Assembly: GCA_001600355.1 (NCBI GenBank)
Contig: BCJU01000001.1
Location: 3,121,178 to 3,185,177 of the forward strand
Source: Meira nashicola
Taxonomy: Eukaryota > Basidiomycota > Exobasidiomycetes > Exobasidiales > Brachybasidiaceae
Reading direction: 5' to 3'
Length of the DNA stretch: 64,000 nucleotides
The position numbers were made by a program, and so were the translations under genes. Positions 28,446 through 37,694 of this stretch are shown here, one piece after another. The notes under the pieces were generated by a model. It saw only the letters and a program-made list of their open reading frames with translations. It was not told the DNA's origin and did no database searches. Numbering within the stretch: position 1 is the first letter of the stretch; each line of letters opens with the position of its first letter.

Positions 28446-29507
28446 TTACAAAAGACCGCAAGATTTGAGGTTGACTTGAATGATTACATCATTAACGGCA
28501 GAAATGACAAATTTAATTTGATTGGTGTCCGTTGCACATGTGAAGTGTGAATAAATTGTCTTTGAATCACTTCTGTTCAATCCAACGAATCGGTTTACGA
28601 TATAATCACAAGCTGCATTATAATCCGATCCACCTGTATAATCGGGGAAGTAGTTGATCATAGGACTGTAAGGCAACTTTTGCTTGAACAAATCAATCTT
28701 GTTCAAGAATAAAATGATTGCCGTTCTTGTGAACCATCTTGAATTGCAAATGCTATCAAACAGTGTCAATGCTTCTTGCATTCGATTAACGTTCTCATCT
28801 TCGTATAATGTTTGATCGTACTCAGAAATGGCAACCAAGAAGATGATAGCTGTCACATTTTCGAAACAGTGAATCCACTTTTTACGTTCTGATCTCTGAC
28901 CTCCTACGTCAAACACCTTGTACTTCAATTCACCAATCTGGAAGTGCGTTTCCGTGATTCCGGTGGATTTCACACGGGATCTTAGGACATCTTGATCGCT
29001 TGGCAAGTAGTTGGGTTGTGCCATTCGTTCGATCGAATCAAAGTAGTACTGCGCTGAATCGTTAAGTTGATATTCTCTACTTCTACCGAAGCATTCTTGC
29101 ACACCAGCATCATTCCATAATCCTTTAACTGCATCGGCTACATGCACCGGTAGATCATCCGTATCCAATTGTGAAGGCAAATTAAGAATCAATTCTGCCC
29201 TTCTCGCATTTTCTCCATCGGTCAATGGGATATCCAATTGTTCCATCGCATCCAAAATTACACGCATAGATTGCAAAGTATTGGAAAAAATGATTTCCTT
29301 ATATGATTCTCGTTCTTCTGCTGTATACGATCCTAAATTGATCAATTTCATCTGTTTCAAAATCGTTGATTTCCCTGATTCTCCTGCTCCCAATAGTAGC
29401 ATTTTGATCTCATTCCTCTGTGCCAAACGATCTTTCTTCAATTGCGCTTCAATCTCATCGTTGCGCAATTGTCCTTCCTTATCAATTTTGCTGACTCCAC
29501 AACCCAT
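28446..29507 (-). CDS. Heterotrimeric G-protein alpha subunit (group I / Gi-like)
   Basis: Membrane-anchored GTPase that couples receptors (pheromone or nutrient) to effectors. 353 residues, no intron. MGCGVS supplies N-myristoylation at Gly2 and palmitoylation at Cys3. The P-loop is GAGESGKS at residues 40-47. Switch I contains RVKSTGITE. Switch II is DVGGQRSERKKW. The guanine-specifying motifs are FLNKIDLF and TCATDT. The C-terminus CGLL has the Cys at -4 typical of Gi-type (group I) fungal subunits. The length equals the family's usual 353. All catalytic residues (Arg in switch I, Gln in GGQ) are present. Confidence 0.97.
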   Translation of the reverse strand: MGCGVSKIDKEGQLRNDEIEAQLKKDRLAQRNEIKMLLLGAGESGKSTILKQMKLINLGSYTAEERESYKEIIFSNTLQSMRVILDAMEQLDIPLTDGENARRAELILNLPSQLDTDDLPVHVADAVKGLWNDAGVQECFGRSREYQLNDSAQYYFDSIERMAQPNYLPSDQDVLRSRVKSTGITETHFQIGELKYKVFDVGGQRSERKKWIHCFENVTAIIFLVAISEYDQTLYEDENVNRMQEALTLFDSICNSRWFTRTAIILFLNKIDLFKQKLPYSPMINYFPDYTGGSDYNAACDYIVNRFVGLNRSDSKTIYSHFTCATDTNQIKFVISAVNDVIIQVNLKSCGLL

Positions 29508-31247
29508 TTTGAACTAATGCTTGTTTTGGGGGGGCTGGTTTGGAGTGGAGTGGTATAGATGAATGAATGCTACGATAGAGATGACCTGCTTCAGATCACC
29601 AAAGTCGAAAAGAAAAGACGGTCAATGCGGGCGTAAAAAAGAGATGATAGGACTTTTTGATTCGATGAACGGAGTTTAGACGTGATAAAAGTCAGTTTCG
29701 TTCTTTTCTTCCTTTGAGAGTCGGGTAAAGAAAATGCAATTTGTGATGAAATTGCAACTGAAGCGGTGCGCCGTTCGAAAAGGTTAATGAACCGGTACGA
29801 GAATTTACGGTTAAGTGACTTGGCTTAATAACTACTTGAATCTCAATTTGCTCAACAAAGAGCAACCTTTTACTTGATGTGATTAAACTCAAAAACTCGA
29901 TCGATGTCAACCTTGTTTGGCGAATCCAAGAGATGGATGGAGGCAAGAAATGAAGATAGGAGAACAAAGGATGTGTTAAAAGGCGCTTTAGTCGGAGTTT
30001 TTCTGACTTGTTCTGTTGCGGCTGTCCGATTGAAACAAGTAGAGGTGAATCGTATTTGAAGATTAACGGGAGCAGTTGGATCGATTACACAAATGTATGT
30101 ACACATGTATTTGTAGGAGCTTAGGAGAACAAGGAGACTGCTTAAATGCCTAAAAATCATTCGATAGGAAACTTTGGACGGGGTCAATAGAACGGGCGCG
30201 TTACTTTGTGCATCATGTGGGTGCGTGCCTTTTTTCTCTCTTTCTCTCTTTAGGGCAAATGGGCAAGCGCGCCGACGGTACTGAAATTATTTATCCTTTG
30301 TCCTCTCCCCTTTCGTCAGGCGGTGGAGCTGTGCTTTATGAATGACGAAGAAAGGGTGGCTCGAATCTTGATGGTAAAATTAGCGTAATTATCAAACAAA
30401 CTTCTCAGCTTTGGCACAATCATCATGTCATGTATGTACTTATGCATTCAATGAAATTTGTATATGGAGATTCTGTTTTTTACGCTAACGCCAAACGCCC
30501 TTTAAAAAAATTACGCCATGCAATGCGTGTGGATAACACACACACTCTCCTCTTCATGAGAGAACAGTAATTAAGGTTTTTAAATACGCCCACAATGGAA
30601 CTTTCATGTACATATTAGCAAACCAATTGAATCAATCAGGAAGAGACTTACTGCGTGCATAATCAAACTTCAGGTCGAATAGATGATCATTTAATCTAAT
30701 TGAAGTCATCACTTCTCTAGCTAAAGCGGCTCGGTCCCGGCTAATCATCTTGCGAAAATTCCCAGCACCTTGCAAAAAAAAAAGAAGAAGTCTTGCTCTC
30801 GTACGAAAATGTGTCAAGTACAAATTCTTATCTGCGTAATGTGAAATGAATGAGATCATTTCTCTATAATCTTAATTAACATCGATCATCTTTTGAATAA
30901 ATTTCGTTTTCTGAGTGTTAAACATCATGCATCTTCATTAAGTCATGAAATGTTGAATTATTTTAGTGACTTTTATACCAAGCATCCTCATCATCATATT
31001 CGCAAGTCCATCAGACACAAAAATTGTACACGTGCTTATTTTCCGCCTAGGGCCGTGCGTGCAGTGGAATTTTGGCAGGGAATAAAGCATAGGCAGTGTA
31101 GTTGTAATATATATTACACGCGCAGGTTAACAGGGGTACAGTGTATGCTTTCTACTACACTTTCCTACGCCATCATCCATCGCTTTTGTGGGGGATCGTC
31201 ATCGTTCCTATTCTCTGCTTAATCCTACTTTTCTGATCCAAGTCAAG
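29508..31247. other. Long intergenic region (1.7 kb)
   Basis: Divergent between G-alpha and the V-ATPase subunit d gene. Contains a G7 run (29528-29534), a CTCTTT tract (about 30235-30252) and CACGTG (31029-31034). A minus-strand exon-like stretch near 30650-30765 has a T-rich acceptor and a GTAAGT donor but no identifiable partner exons. No conserved protein or tRNA found. Confidence 0.4.
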
Positions 31248-32377
31248 ATGGAGATGATCACATTTAATGCTCATTATGGGTATGCAGAAGGTTTAGTACG
31301 TGGTTATCAAATGGGATTATTGGGCAGTCAACAATATGCAGCTTTAGCACAATGTGAAACGTTGGATGATTTAAAAATGCAATTGAGTGCAACCGATTAT
31401 GGTAACTTTTTAGCAAATGAACCTTCACCTCTTTCAACTTCAACAATAGCTGAAAAAGCAACAGGAAAGATGGTACAAGATTTCGATTATTTACGTCAAA
31501 ATGCTTCAGGAGATTTGGCTAAATTTTTAGAATATTTGACATATTCTTATATGATCGATAATGTCATCTTACTTATCACAGGAACATTACATGAACGTGA
31601 TACACATGAACTACTACAAAGATGTCATCCTTTGGGCAAATTCGAATCTATGCCAGCGCTTTGTGTTGCAACCACGGTTGAAGAACTTTATAGAAGTGTA
31701 TTGGTAGAAACACCTTTAGCACCTTACTTCCGTGATTGTCTCTCTGCGTCCGATTTGGACGATTTGAATATTGAAATCATTCGCAATACACTATACAAAG
31801 CATATTTGGAAGACTTTTACGACTTTTGCCAGAAATTGGGAGGGCCAACAGCCGAAGCAATGACAACTTTATTGGCCTTTGAAGCAGACCGAAGGGTACT
31901 CAATATTACACTAAATTCGTTCGGAACTTCATTGTCCAAAGAAGATCGCGCACGACTATTCCCAAGTATCGGAAGATTGTTCCCAGCAGGAAACAACGTT
32001 TTAGCAAGAGCGGATGATATTGATCAAGTAAAAGCCGTCTGTGATTATGTACCAGAATATAGAGCCTTCTTTGGAGATGTAGCCGCATCTAGTGATGGAG
32101 ATTCTCCTGCTGATGGATTAGAGGACAAAATGTTCAAAGAAGAGACAAGGCTAAACAAAATCGAAACAATTAATCAATTCCAATTTGGAGCATTTTATTC
32201 GTGGCTAAAGTTGAAAGAACAGGAAATTCGTTCGATCACTTGGATTGCAGAGTGCATCGCACAGGGAGTTCGAGGTAAGTGTATGATATGGTGGATGCGA
32301 TTGAGATTTGCCTTTACTGATCAATATATTTTTCTTTTTTCTTTACAGACCGTATCAGCGATTTCGTCAACGTGTAG
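31248..32377 (+). CDS. VMA6: V-type H+-ATPase subunit d (Vma6)
   Basis: Couples the central rotor of V1 to the c-ring of Vo on vacuole and endosome membranes. Exons 31248-32274 and 32349-32377 (74-nt intron); 351 residues. The last exon encodes only DRISDFVNV, the conserved family end, which an unspliced reading would miss. The start MEMITFNAHYGYAEGLVRGY matches the family N-terminus; a frame upstream from 31188 lacks similarity. Other hallmarks: CETLDDLKMQLSATDYGNFL, YLTYSYMIDNVILLITGTLH, PLGKFESMPAL, TLYKAYLEDFYDFC, FEADRRVLNITLNSFGTSL. It is convergent with RIO1, with 72 bp between stops. Confidence 0.97.
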
Positions 32378-32449
32378 ACCTGGAACCGTATCATTGTACA
32401 TATCATAATCATTCTATCAACTTTATTATACAAAGAAGGAAGGTTTCCA

Positions 32450-34504
32450 TTACTTCTTAGTCGTGCGCATGCGTCTCTTCTTTTCCGCTTTTGGCATCTT
32501 TGTCTTTCTCTTCTCACGAGCGGCTTCTTTTACCTGCTTCTTACGCTCTTTCTTTGCATCTCGATCTTCATGGCGGTGTCCTCTAGGCGTCTTCTTTGTT
32601 TGTCCGTCTTCTGCACCTTCCTCACTATCACTATCTTCTTCATCGTCAGAATCGTCAGTCTCAGATCCGTCCTGATCAACTGTAGGTTGTTCTTTCGATC
32701 GGCCATCAACGCCGATAACGTTTGCATAAATGAGCCCGTTTGCGTGGCCTTCATTTCGTTGTTCGATATCACGTTCAGGATCAAAGACTTCGTTCAAATT
32801 TTGAGGGATATAAGCTTGTCGGAAAACAGCATCATCAAAAGGAAGATTGACATTCTTGCCTGATTCTTCTTCTTCTTGTGCGTTCATCATCATATTCCTG
32901 ACTTCTTCTGCAAGCTCTTCATCACTTTCGCCCGGTCCGCGAATGATGAATTCAAATTTGCTAAATGGGCCACTGGCAAGAGTTGCAAGTGTGTTAAGTT
33001 GAGGCTCTTTTGCCGCAGGTTGAAGAGATGGTGTTGATTGTTCAACATTGCTCTGACTAGCGCTTTCGCCTTGCCCTTCTACTTTAGTTGGCGTGCGGAC
33101 GATCCATTCAAAAGTTTTTCGTACACCCAAAGTTGAAACTCCTCCTCTTTTTGCAAAATATTCGTCAACGTGAGCAATATCTGCTCGCAAGAAATCGAAA
33201 GCGTAAGGATGGTCATGTTCGACAGATTGTGAAACATCGATGATGAAAAGATGATCTTTGTGATACAAAATGTTATACTCGCTCAAATCGGCATGAACCA
33301 AATGACACTGATGGTACATCACACGCATAGCAACCATTATTTCGACGTATAGATTTTCCCAAATCATTTCTTCGCCTGCTTGTCTCCTTTCGTCTATCAA
33401 ATTCTCTGCATCTCTCAATCGAGGACTGTTTCTACCCGTTCCATCTTCCAAGAATTCCATCACCAATACATGATCACGCAGTTCAATCGGTCTAGGGCAA
33501 CGGATACCTGCTCCCACCAACCTCTTGAGATTTCTTGCTTCCTTTTCGGCCCATAATTTGACCATCTTTCGAGGGTTGTGACGGGCATAGCCATGTCTGA
33601 ATCTGAATTCTCCGGTGATGTATCGATCACGATCCTTGAATACCAAAATGGTGGTCTTGTAAATCTTTAAAGCTAGAGGCAATCCTTCTTCGTCTGATTG
33701 ACTTTCGCCATTTGCTACCATATCTCCTGTAGTGATATACTTATATGTGCTTGCATGGTATACATTTGCTTCCTTTCCAGTGCTGATCACTCCATTGATT
33801 TCTTTCAATAATCCACGTTGCAACATCTTGAATAAGATCACCATCGTTCGCGGATCAAGGACTTGTTGTACAGTTGATCGATCACTTTTATCACGAACAC
33901 GTTTCTCTCCTGTTCCTGTATTGCCTTTTCTTGGTACATTTGCACTCAATGCACCACCTGTGATTGCACTTGGATCGTACGTATCATCGATACGCATCTT
34001 AGCCCCAAACTTTTGCCGGAGACTTGATAATTGTTCCTCAATTTTATCAGCTGGCTTTTGATTTGTATTTGTAGCACTATCATCAACTGGCTTTTCTTCT
34101 TCTTCTTTCGCTTTTATATGCGTGCTAGATGGTTTTGCCTTTGTCCTTCTTGCTCGATTCATAGCCGGTAATGGTACATTAGACCCTGATGCATTGGAAG
34201 ATGATTGACCTGCAATTTGTGCCAATTGTCTTGATCGTTTGAACATCTTTGTGAAATCTCCACGTGCTAATTCCCAATCAGCATCTTCTACTCTACCCAT
34301 CTGTTCTTCATCTTCTGCAATTTCATTTTCAAGCTCGTCTTCGTATTCTTCACCTTCTTCGTCTTCCTCTTCTTCTGAATCTTCCATATTCAATCTTTGG
34401 GTAAAGCTTCTTACTAGATCTTTCCTAATCATTTGTCCTTCTTCTGCGTCGTCAAATTGTGGTCCTTTCTCATCATTTTTGCTATTCAAATCGACCGCAG
34501 CCAT
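32450..34504 (-). CDS. RIO1: Serine/threonine kinase RIO1 (RIOK1)
   Basis: Atypical kinase/ATPase required for final 40S ribosome maturation and cell-cycle progression. 684 residues, intronless. The kinase core begins near residue 205. The P-loop is STGKEANVYH at 241-250. The ATP Lys is at 280 (ALKIYKT). The catalytic loop HADLSEYN is at 404-411, with Asp406 the catalytic, phospho-acceptor-type residue. The metal-binding IIDVSQSVEHDHP has Asp423. RIO1-specific features are the FLRADIAHVDEYF block and a long acidic plus basic C-terminal tail ending in a KKERKKQVKE-type region with nuclear-localisation character. The N-terminal 90 residues are acidic and disordered. Confidence 0.96.
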   Translation of the reverse strand: MAAVDLNSKNDEKGPQFDDAEEGQMIRKDLVRSFTQRLNMEDSEEEEDEEGEEYEDELENEIAEDEEQMGRVEDADWELARGDFTKMFKRSRQLAQIAGQSSSNASGSNVPLPAMNRARRTKAKPSSTHIKAKEEEEKPVDDSATNTNQKPADKIEEQLSSLRQKFGAKMRIDDTYDPSAITGGALSANVPRKGNTGTGEKRVRDKSDRSTVQQVLDPRTMVILFKMLQRGLLKEINGVISTGKEANVYHASTYKYITTGDMVANGESQSDEEGLPLALKIYKTTILVFKDRDRYITGEFRFRHGYARHNPRKMVKLWAEKEARNLKRLVGAGIRCPRPIELRDHVLVMEFLEDGTGRNSPRLRDAENLIDERRQAGEEMIWENLYVEIMVAMRVMYHQCHLVHADLSEYNILYHKDHLFIIDVSQSVEHDHPYAFDFLRADIAHVDEYFAKRGGVSTLGVRKTFEWIVRTPTKVEGQGESASQSNVEQSTPSLQPAAKEPQLNTLATLASGPFSKFEFIIRGPGESDEELAEEVRNMMMNAQEEEESGKNVNLPFDDAVFRQAYIPQNLNEVFDPERDIEQRNEGHANGLIYANVIGVDGRSKEQPTVDQDGSETDDSDDEEDSDSEEGAEDGQTKKTPRGHRHEDRDAKKERKKQVKEAAREKRKTKMPKAEKKRRMRTTKK

Positions 34505-34968
34505 TCTCTCTCATGAATGACGGTGTCAATGGAAAACTTTAAATTGAGCACCCTGCAAGTTATTCTTCTGAACTTCTCCACCTTTTTTTATTTATTTATT
34601 TATTCATTACATAATCGGATAATTTTTTGAGCGCGGAATAGTCGGGGCCAGGAGAATATATACACGTGTTTTGAACTCCTCTTGCGCGGCGAAAACGGTA
34701 CAAGGGTAGACTGCTTTGCGAGTGGAGACGTGTGAATGAGAAGAATGAAACATAAAGGCGAGAACCGGCTCAAGAGGAGAATACCACCAAAATTACCCCA
34801 AGCACGCACAACACCCCAGCTTTGGTGTGATTTTGCGCACAGACTAACACGGACATACATATAACACAGCTTCACTCTCAAAATAGGCTCCGATTTGATA
34901 ATTGCGAATCTTCCCTTCTCGGACATCATCTTCCTCCAATCTTGAATATTCTAGATTACTTCATAAAA
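34505..34968. other. Divergent promoter of RIO1 and malate dehydrogenase
   Basis: AT-rich with a TTTA repeat (about 34588-34605) and CACGTG (34663-34668). No further gene. Confidence 0.4.
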
Positions 34969-35970
34969 ATGTCATTCAAAGCTGTCGTCGTTGGTGCTGC
35001 CGGTGGTATCGGTCAACCTCTTTCCCTTTTGCTTAAGCAATCCACTTTGGTCAAAGAATTGGCTCTTTACGATGTCGTAAACGCTCCAGGTGTCGCTGCT
35101 GATATTTCTCACATCAACACACCTTCAATCGTGAAAGGATATTTGCCCAAAGATGATGGTTTACAACATGCTCTCAAAGATGCAGACATTATCGTCATTC
35201 CCGCCGGTGTACCACGTAAGCCAGGAATGACCCGTGATGACCTTTTCAACATCAATGCAAGCATCGTTCGTGACATTTCCGTTGGAATTGCTGCTCATGC
35301 ACCAAAAGCATTCGTTTTGGTTATCTCCAACCCTGTCAACTCTACCGTACCAATCGTTGCTGAAGTTTTGAAGAAGAAGGGTGTTTTCGATCCTAAGCGA
35401 TTGTTCGGTGTTACAACTTTGGACGTCGTCCGTGCTTCCACCTTTGTTTCTGAAGCTGCAGGCAAGCCAACGGAATCTCTTGAATACCGCATTCCTGTCG
35501 TTGGTGGTCACTCTGGTGAAACAATTGTGCCAATTTTGAGTCAAACTCAACCATCCTCAAACTTTGATCAATCTACTTTGGAAGGTTTGGTCAAGCGTAT
35601 CCAATTTGGAGGTGATGAAGTCGTAAAGGCAAAAGATGGTGCAGGTTCAGCCACTTTAAGTATGGCTTTCGCAGGTGCTCGTTTCGCAACAGCAGTTTTG
35701 GAAGCTGCAAGCGGAAAAGCTTCTCAACAACCCGAATACACCTACGTTCACCTTTCAGCTGATGCTGGCGGTAAGGAAATTGAATCTTCTTTGCCAGGAA
35801 AGGCTGAATATTTCAGTGTACCTGTCCTTTTGGGCAAGAACGGTGTTGAAAAGATCTTGCCAATTGGTAACACAACCGATTACGAGAAGAAACTTCTCGA
35901 AACCGCTGTTGGTCAATTGAACGGAAACATCTCAAAGGGTGTCTCATTCGTTGAAAGCTCCAAACTTTAG
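34969..35970 (+). CDS. NAD-dependent malate dehydrogenase with C-terminal SKL (peroxisomal form)
   Basis: Interconverts malate and oxaloacetate with NAD(H). 333 residues, no intron. The start at 34969 (MSFKAVVVGAAGGIGQPL) places the Rossmann glycine loop GAAGGIGQ near the N-terminus, with no mitochondrial presequence. Active-site motifs: IPAGVPRKPGMTRDDLFN (substrate Arg), VISNPVNSTVPI, LDVVRAS, and the catalytic His in IPVVGGHSGETI. The protein ends in Ser-Lys-Leu, a canonical PTS1. A peroxisomal role in the glyoxylate cycle or beta-oxidation NAD shuttle is inferred. Codon use is strongly biased, indicating high expression. No cytosolic or mitochondrial MDH paralogue lies in the window. Confidence 0.96.
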   Translation: MSFKAVVVGAAGGIGQPLSLLLKQSTLVKELALYDVVNAPGVAADISHINTPSIVKGYLPKDDGLQHALKDADIIVIPAGVPRKPGMTRDDLFNINASIVRDISVGIAAHAPKAFVLVISNPVNSTVPIVAEVLKKKGVFDPKRLFGVTTLDVVRASTFVSEAAGKPTESLEYRIPVVGGHSGETIVPILSQTQPSSNFDQSTLEGLVKRIQFGGDEVVKAKDGAGSATLSMAFAGARFATAVLEAASGKASQQPEYTYVHLSADAGGKEIESSLPGKAEYFSVPVLLGKNGVEKILPIGNTTDYEKKLLETAVGQLNGNISKGVSFVESSKL

Positions 35971-36048
35971 ATGTAATCCAGATGAAACACAATAATAATT
36001 TTCAATGAGATTGCTTTTTAATGTACAAAATGTATAGATGCCCTTTGG

Positions 36049-37491
36049 CTAATCCTTTTTGGCTGATGCCCGAGTGCGAATTGACATACAAAAGCTATCA
36101 AACAGTTGTCTTTCTCGTCCGAAGATCCAATCAAGTTGCATTTGTGTGACTGGTTTATTTTCTATCTTTTGCAATGTGATACGAACTCCGACGACTGGTA
36201 GGGAGCATTCATGTGTTTGAACCGTACCACCTCGAGCCTTCAAGCGTCGGGCTTTGCGGGTCCATGTATCCTCTTTCGCAAATACAGTAAGGTGTTCCGA
36301 TGTCTGGTCTGTAACTTCAGCTAGTTTGACATAGAAGCCAGAATGGCGAAGATCGTTTTGGAGACGAGTTGCGAGAACAATTACATCACTACATTCACTT
36401 AATTCAAAGATATGCTGACTATTACTGGGAAGAGATAACTTGTTCGAGTTTTGCAACTTTGGCAAACGAAAAGCTGTGAATGTCCACAATACAGCCCATC
36501 GCTTAGTTTTTCCTTGTATGAAATCTGTCACCTGCAAATGAGATGCATTTTGCTTTTGCAATTCCTCCACAATCGGCTCCACATCTGATAATTTACCGAT
36601 TAAAGTTGTGAACCAGATCACTTTGTCCTTCATCCTTGCACTTTCTTTAATCATCTGCTTGATAAAGTTCAATTCACCCCCTTCGCAAATCATCTCATTT
36701 GAAGATCCATGACAAACGGCATTTGGTGGTGTTGCTTTTGCCTTCAGTGATTCGTCCATCTCAGCTTGACTGGCATAGAACGGAGGATTGCACATGATCA
36801 TGTGATATAGATATCCTTCTTGCAAAGGTGATGACGAAGGGGCAAGATCTAGACCTATTGCACATAATTCCTGCGAATTTGGGAAAAGAGACTGCTCTCT
36901 CATCCTTTCCAACAAGTGAATGCGCTTTGGTAAATTGAGCGGAAAAGATCCGTTTCGGTCAGTACTCTTTCGATTGTTACTAGGGCTGTTAATCGTTTCC
37001 CGAGCACTGTTTAGGGATTCCTTATCGATATCCGTACCTATAAATTCCCAATCCGAATGCATTGCACAACCCAACAAAGGATAAATGCATGATGATCCTG
37101 TTCCGATGTCTAAGATCCGCAGGGAGGTCTCTCTTTCGACCTTTGTGCGCTTTGTTGGTCTGCCTTCGATTATTCCTTCATCCAAAGTTGTGATGAATTC
37201 TTCAAGCTCATAAATGCATGTATTCCCCCATATCTCCTCTATCCAAGCAAGATAATCGAGCCTATTAGGAATCGTTGGACAAAGACGATCTTGTTTGAGT
37301 GTGATTGTAATACCAAATTCATGCAATAATGTAGCTTCTGTCACGGCTCGTAAGACAGAAGGATTTTTGAAATTAATTTGCTCATATTTACCATCTTTTC
37401 TCTTTCCCACTATACTCGCCAAACGATCATCTCTTTTCAACAATTCAACGAAATTTAATGATTGATTTGCATAAGGATTAAGATGATGCAT
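36049..37491 (-). CDS. METTL16-type RNA N6-adenosine methyltransferase
   Basis: SAM-dependent enzyme of the METTL16 (DUF890) family that methylates U6 snRNA and certain hairpins. 480 residues, no intron. The N-terminus MHHLNPYANQSLNFVELLKRD is the family's signature. The SAM site DIGTGSSCIYPLLG is at about 128-141, with a following Asp in GTDIDKESL. The catalytic NPPF motif is at 235-238 (MCNPPFYAS). The region after residue 340 corresponds to the variable C-terminal part and is shorter than in animals, without a clear vertebrate-conserved repeat. It is convergent with MDH and tandem with the Zn2Cys6 gene downstream. Confidence 0.95.
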   Translation of the reverse strand: MHHLNPYANQSLNFVELLKRDDRLASIVGKRKDGKYEQINFKNPSVLRAVTEATLLHEFGITITLKQDRLCPTIPNRLDYLAWIEEIWGNTCIYELEEFITTLDEGIIEGRPTKRTKVERETSLRILDIGTGSSCIYPLLGCAMHSDWEFIGTDIDKESLNSARETINSPSNNRKSTDRNGSFPLNLPKRIHLLERMREQSLFPNSQELCAIGLDLAPSSSPLQEGYLYHMIMCNPPFYASQAEMDESLKAKATPPNAVCHGSSNEMICEGGELNFIKQMIKESARMKDKVIWFTTLIGKLSDVEPIVEELQKQNASHLQVTDFIQGKTKRWAVLWTFTAFRLPKLQNSNKLSLPSNSQHIFELSECSDVIVLATRLQNDLRHSGFYVKLAEVTDQTSEHLTVFAKEDTWTRKARRLKARGGTVQTHECSLPVVGVRITLQKIENKPVTQMQLDWIFGRERQLFDSFCMSIRTRASAKKD

Positions 37492-37694
37492 TAAACGCGA
37501 ATGTGGAATGGAATGAAGGAAGTAAAATGTAACACACTAAAATAGTTAGTCTATTCTGATTTATCCGACTTACACGCAAAGCCACGCGCCTCGCAAAGTA
37601 TCGATAGGGTGACTGTTATAGTATGGTAAACAGATGCAGAACAAGAAGAAATATAATACAGTAGGAATTATATACGCAATATTGCAAAAAGATA

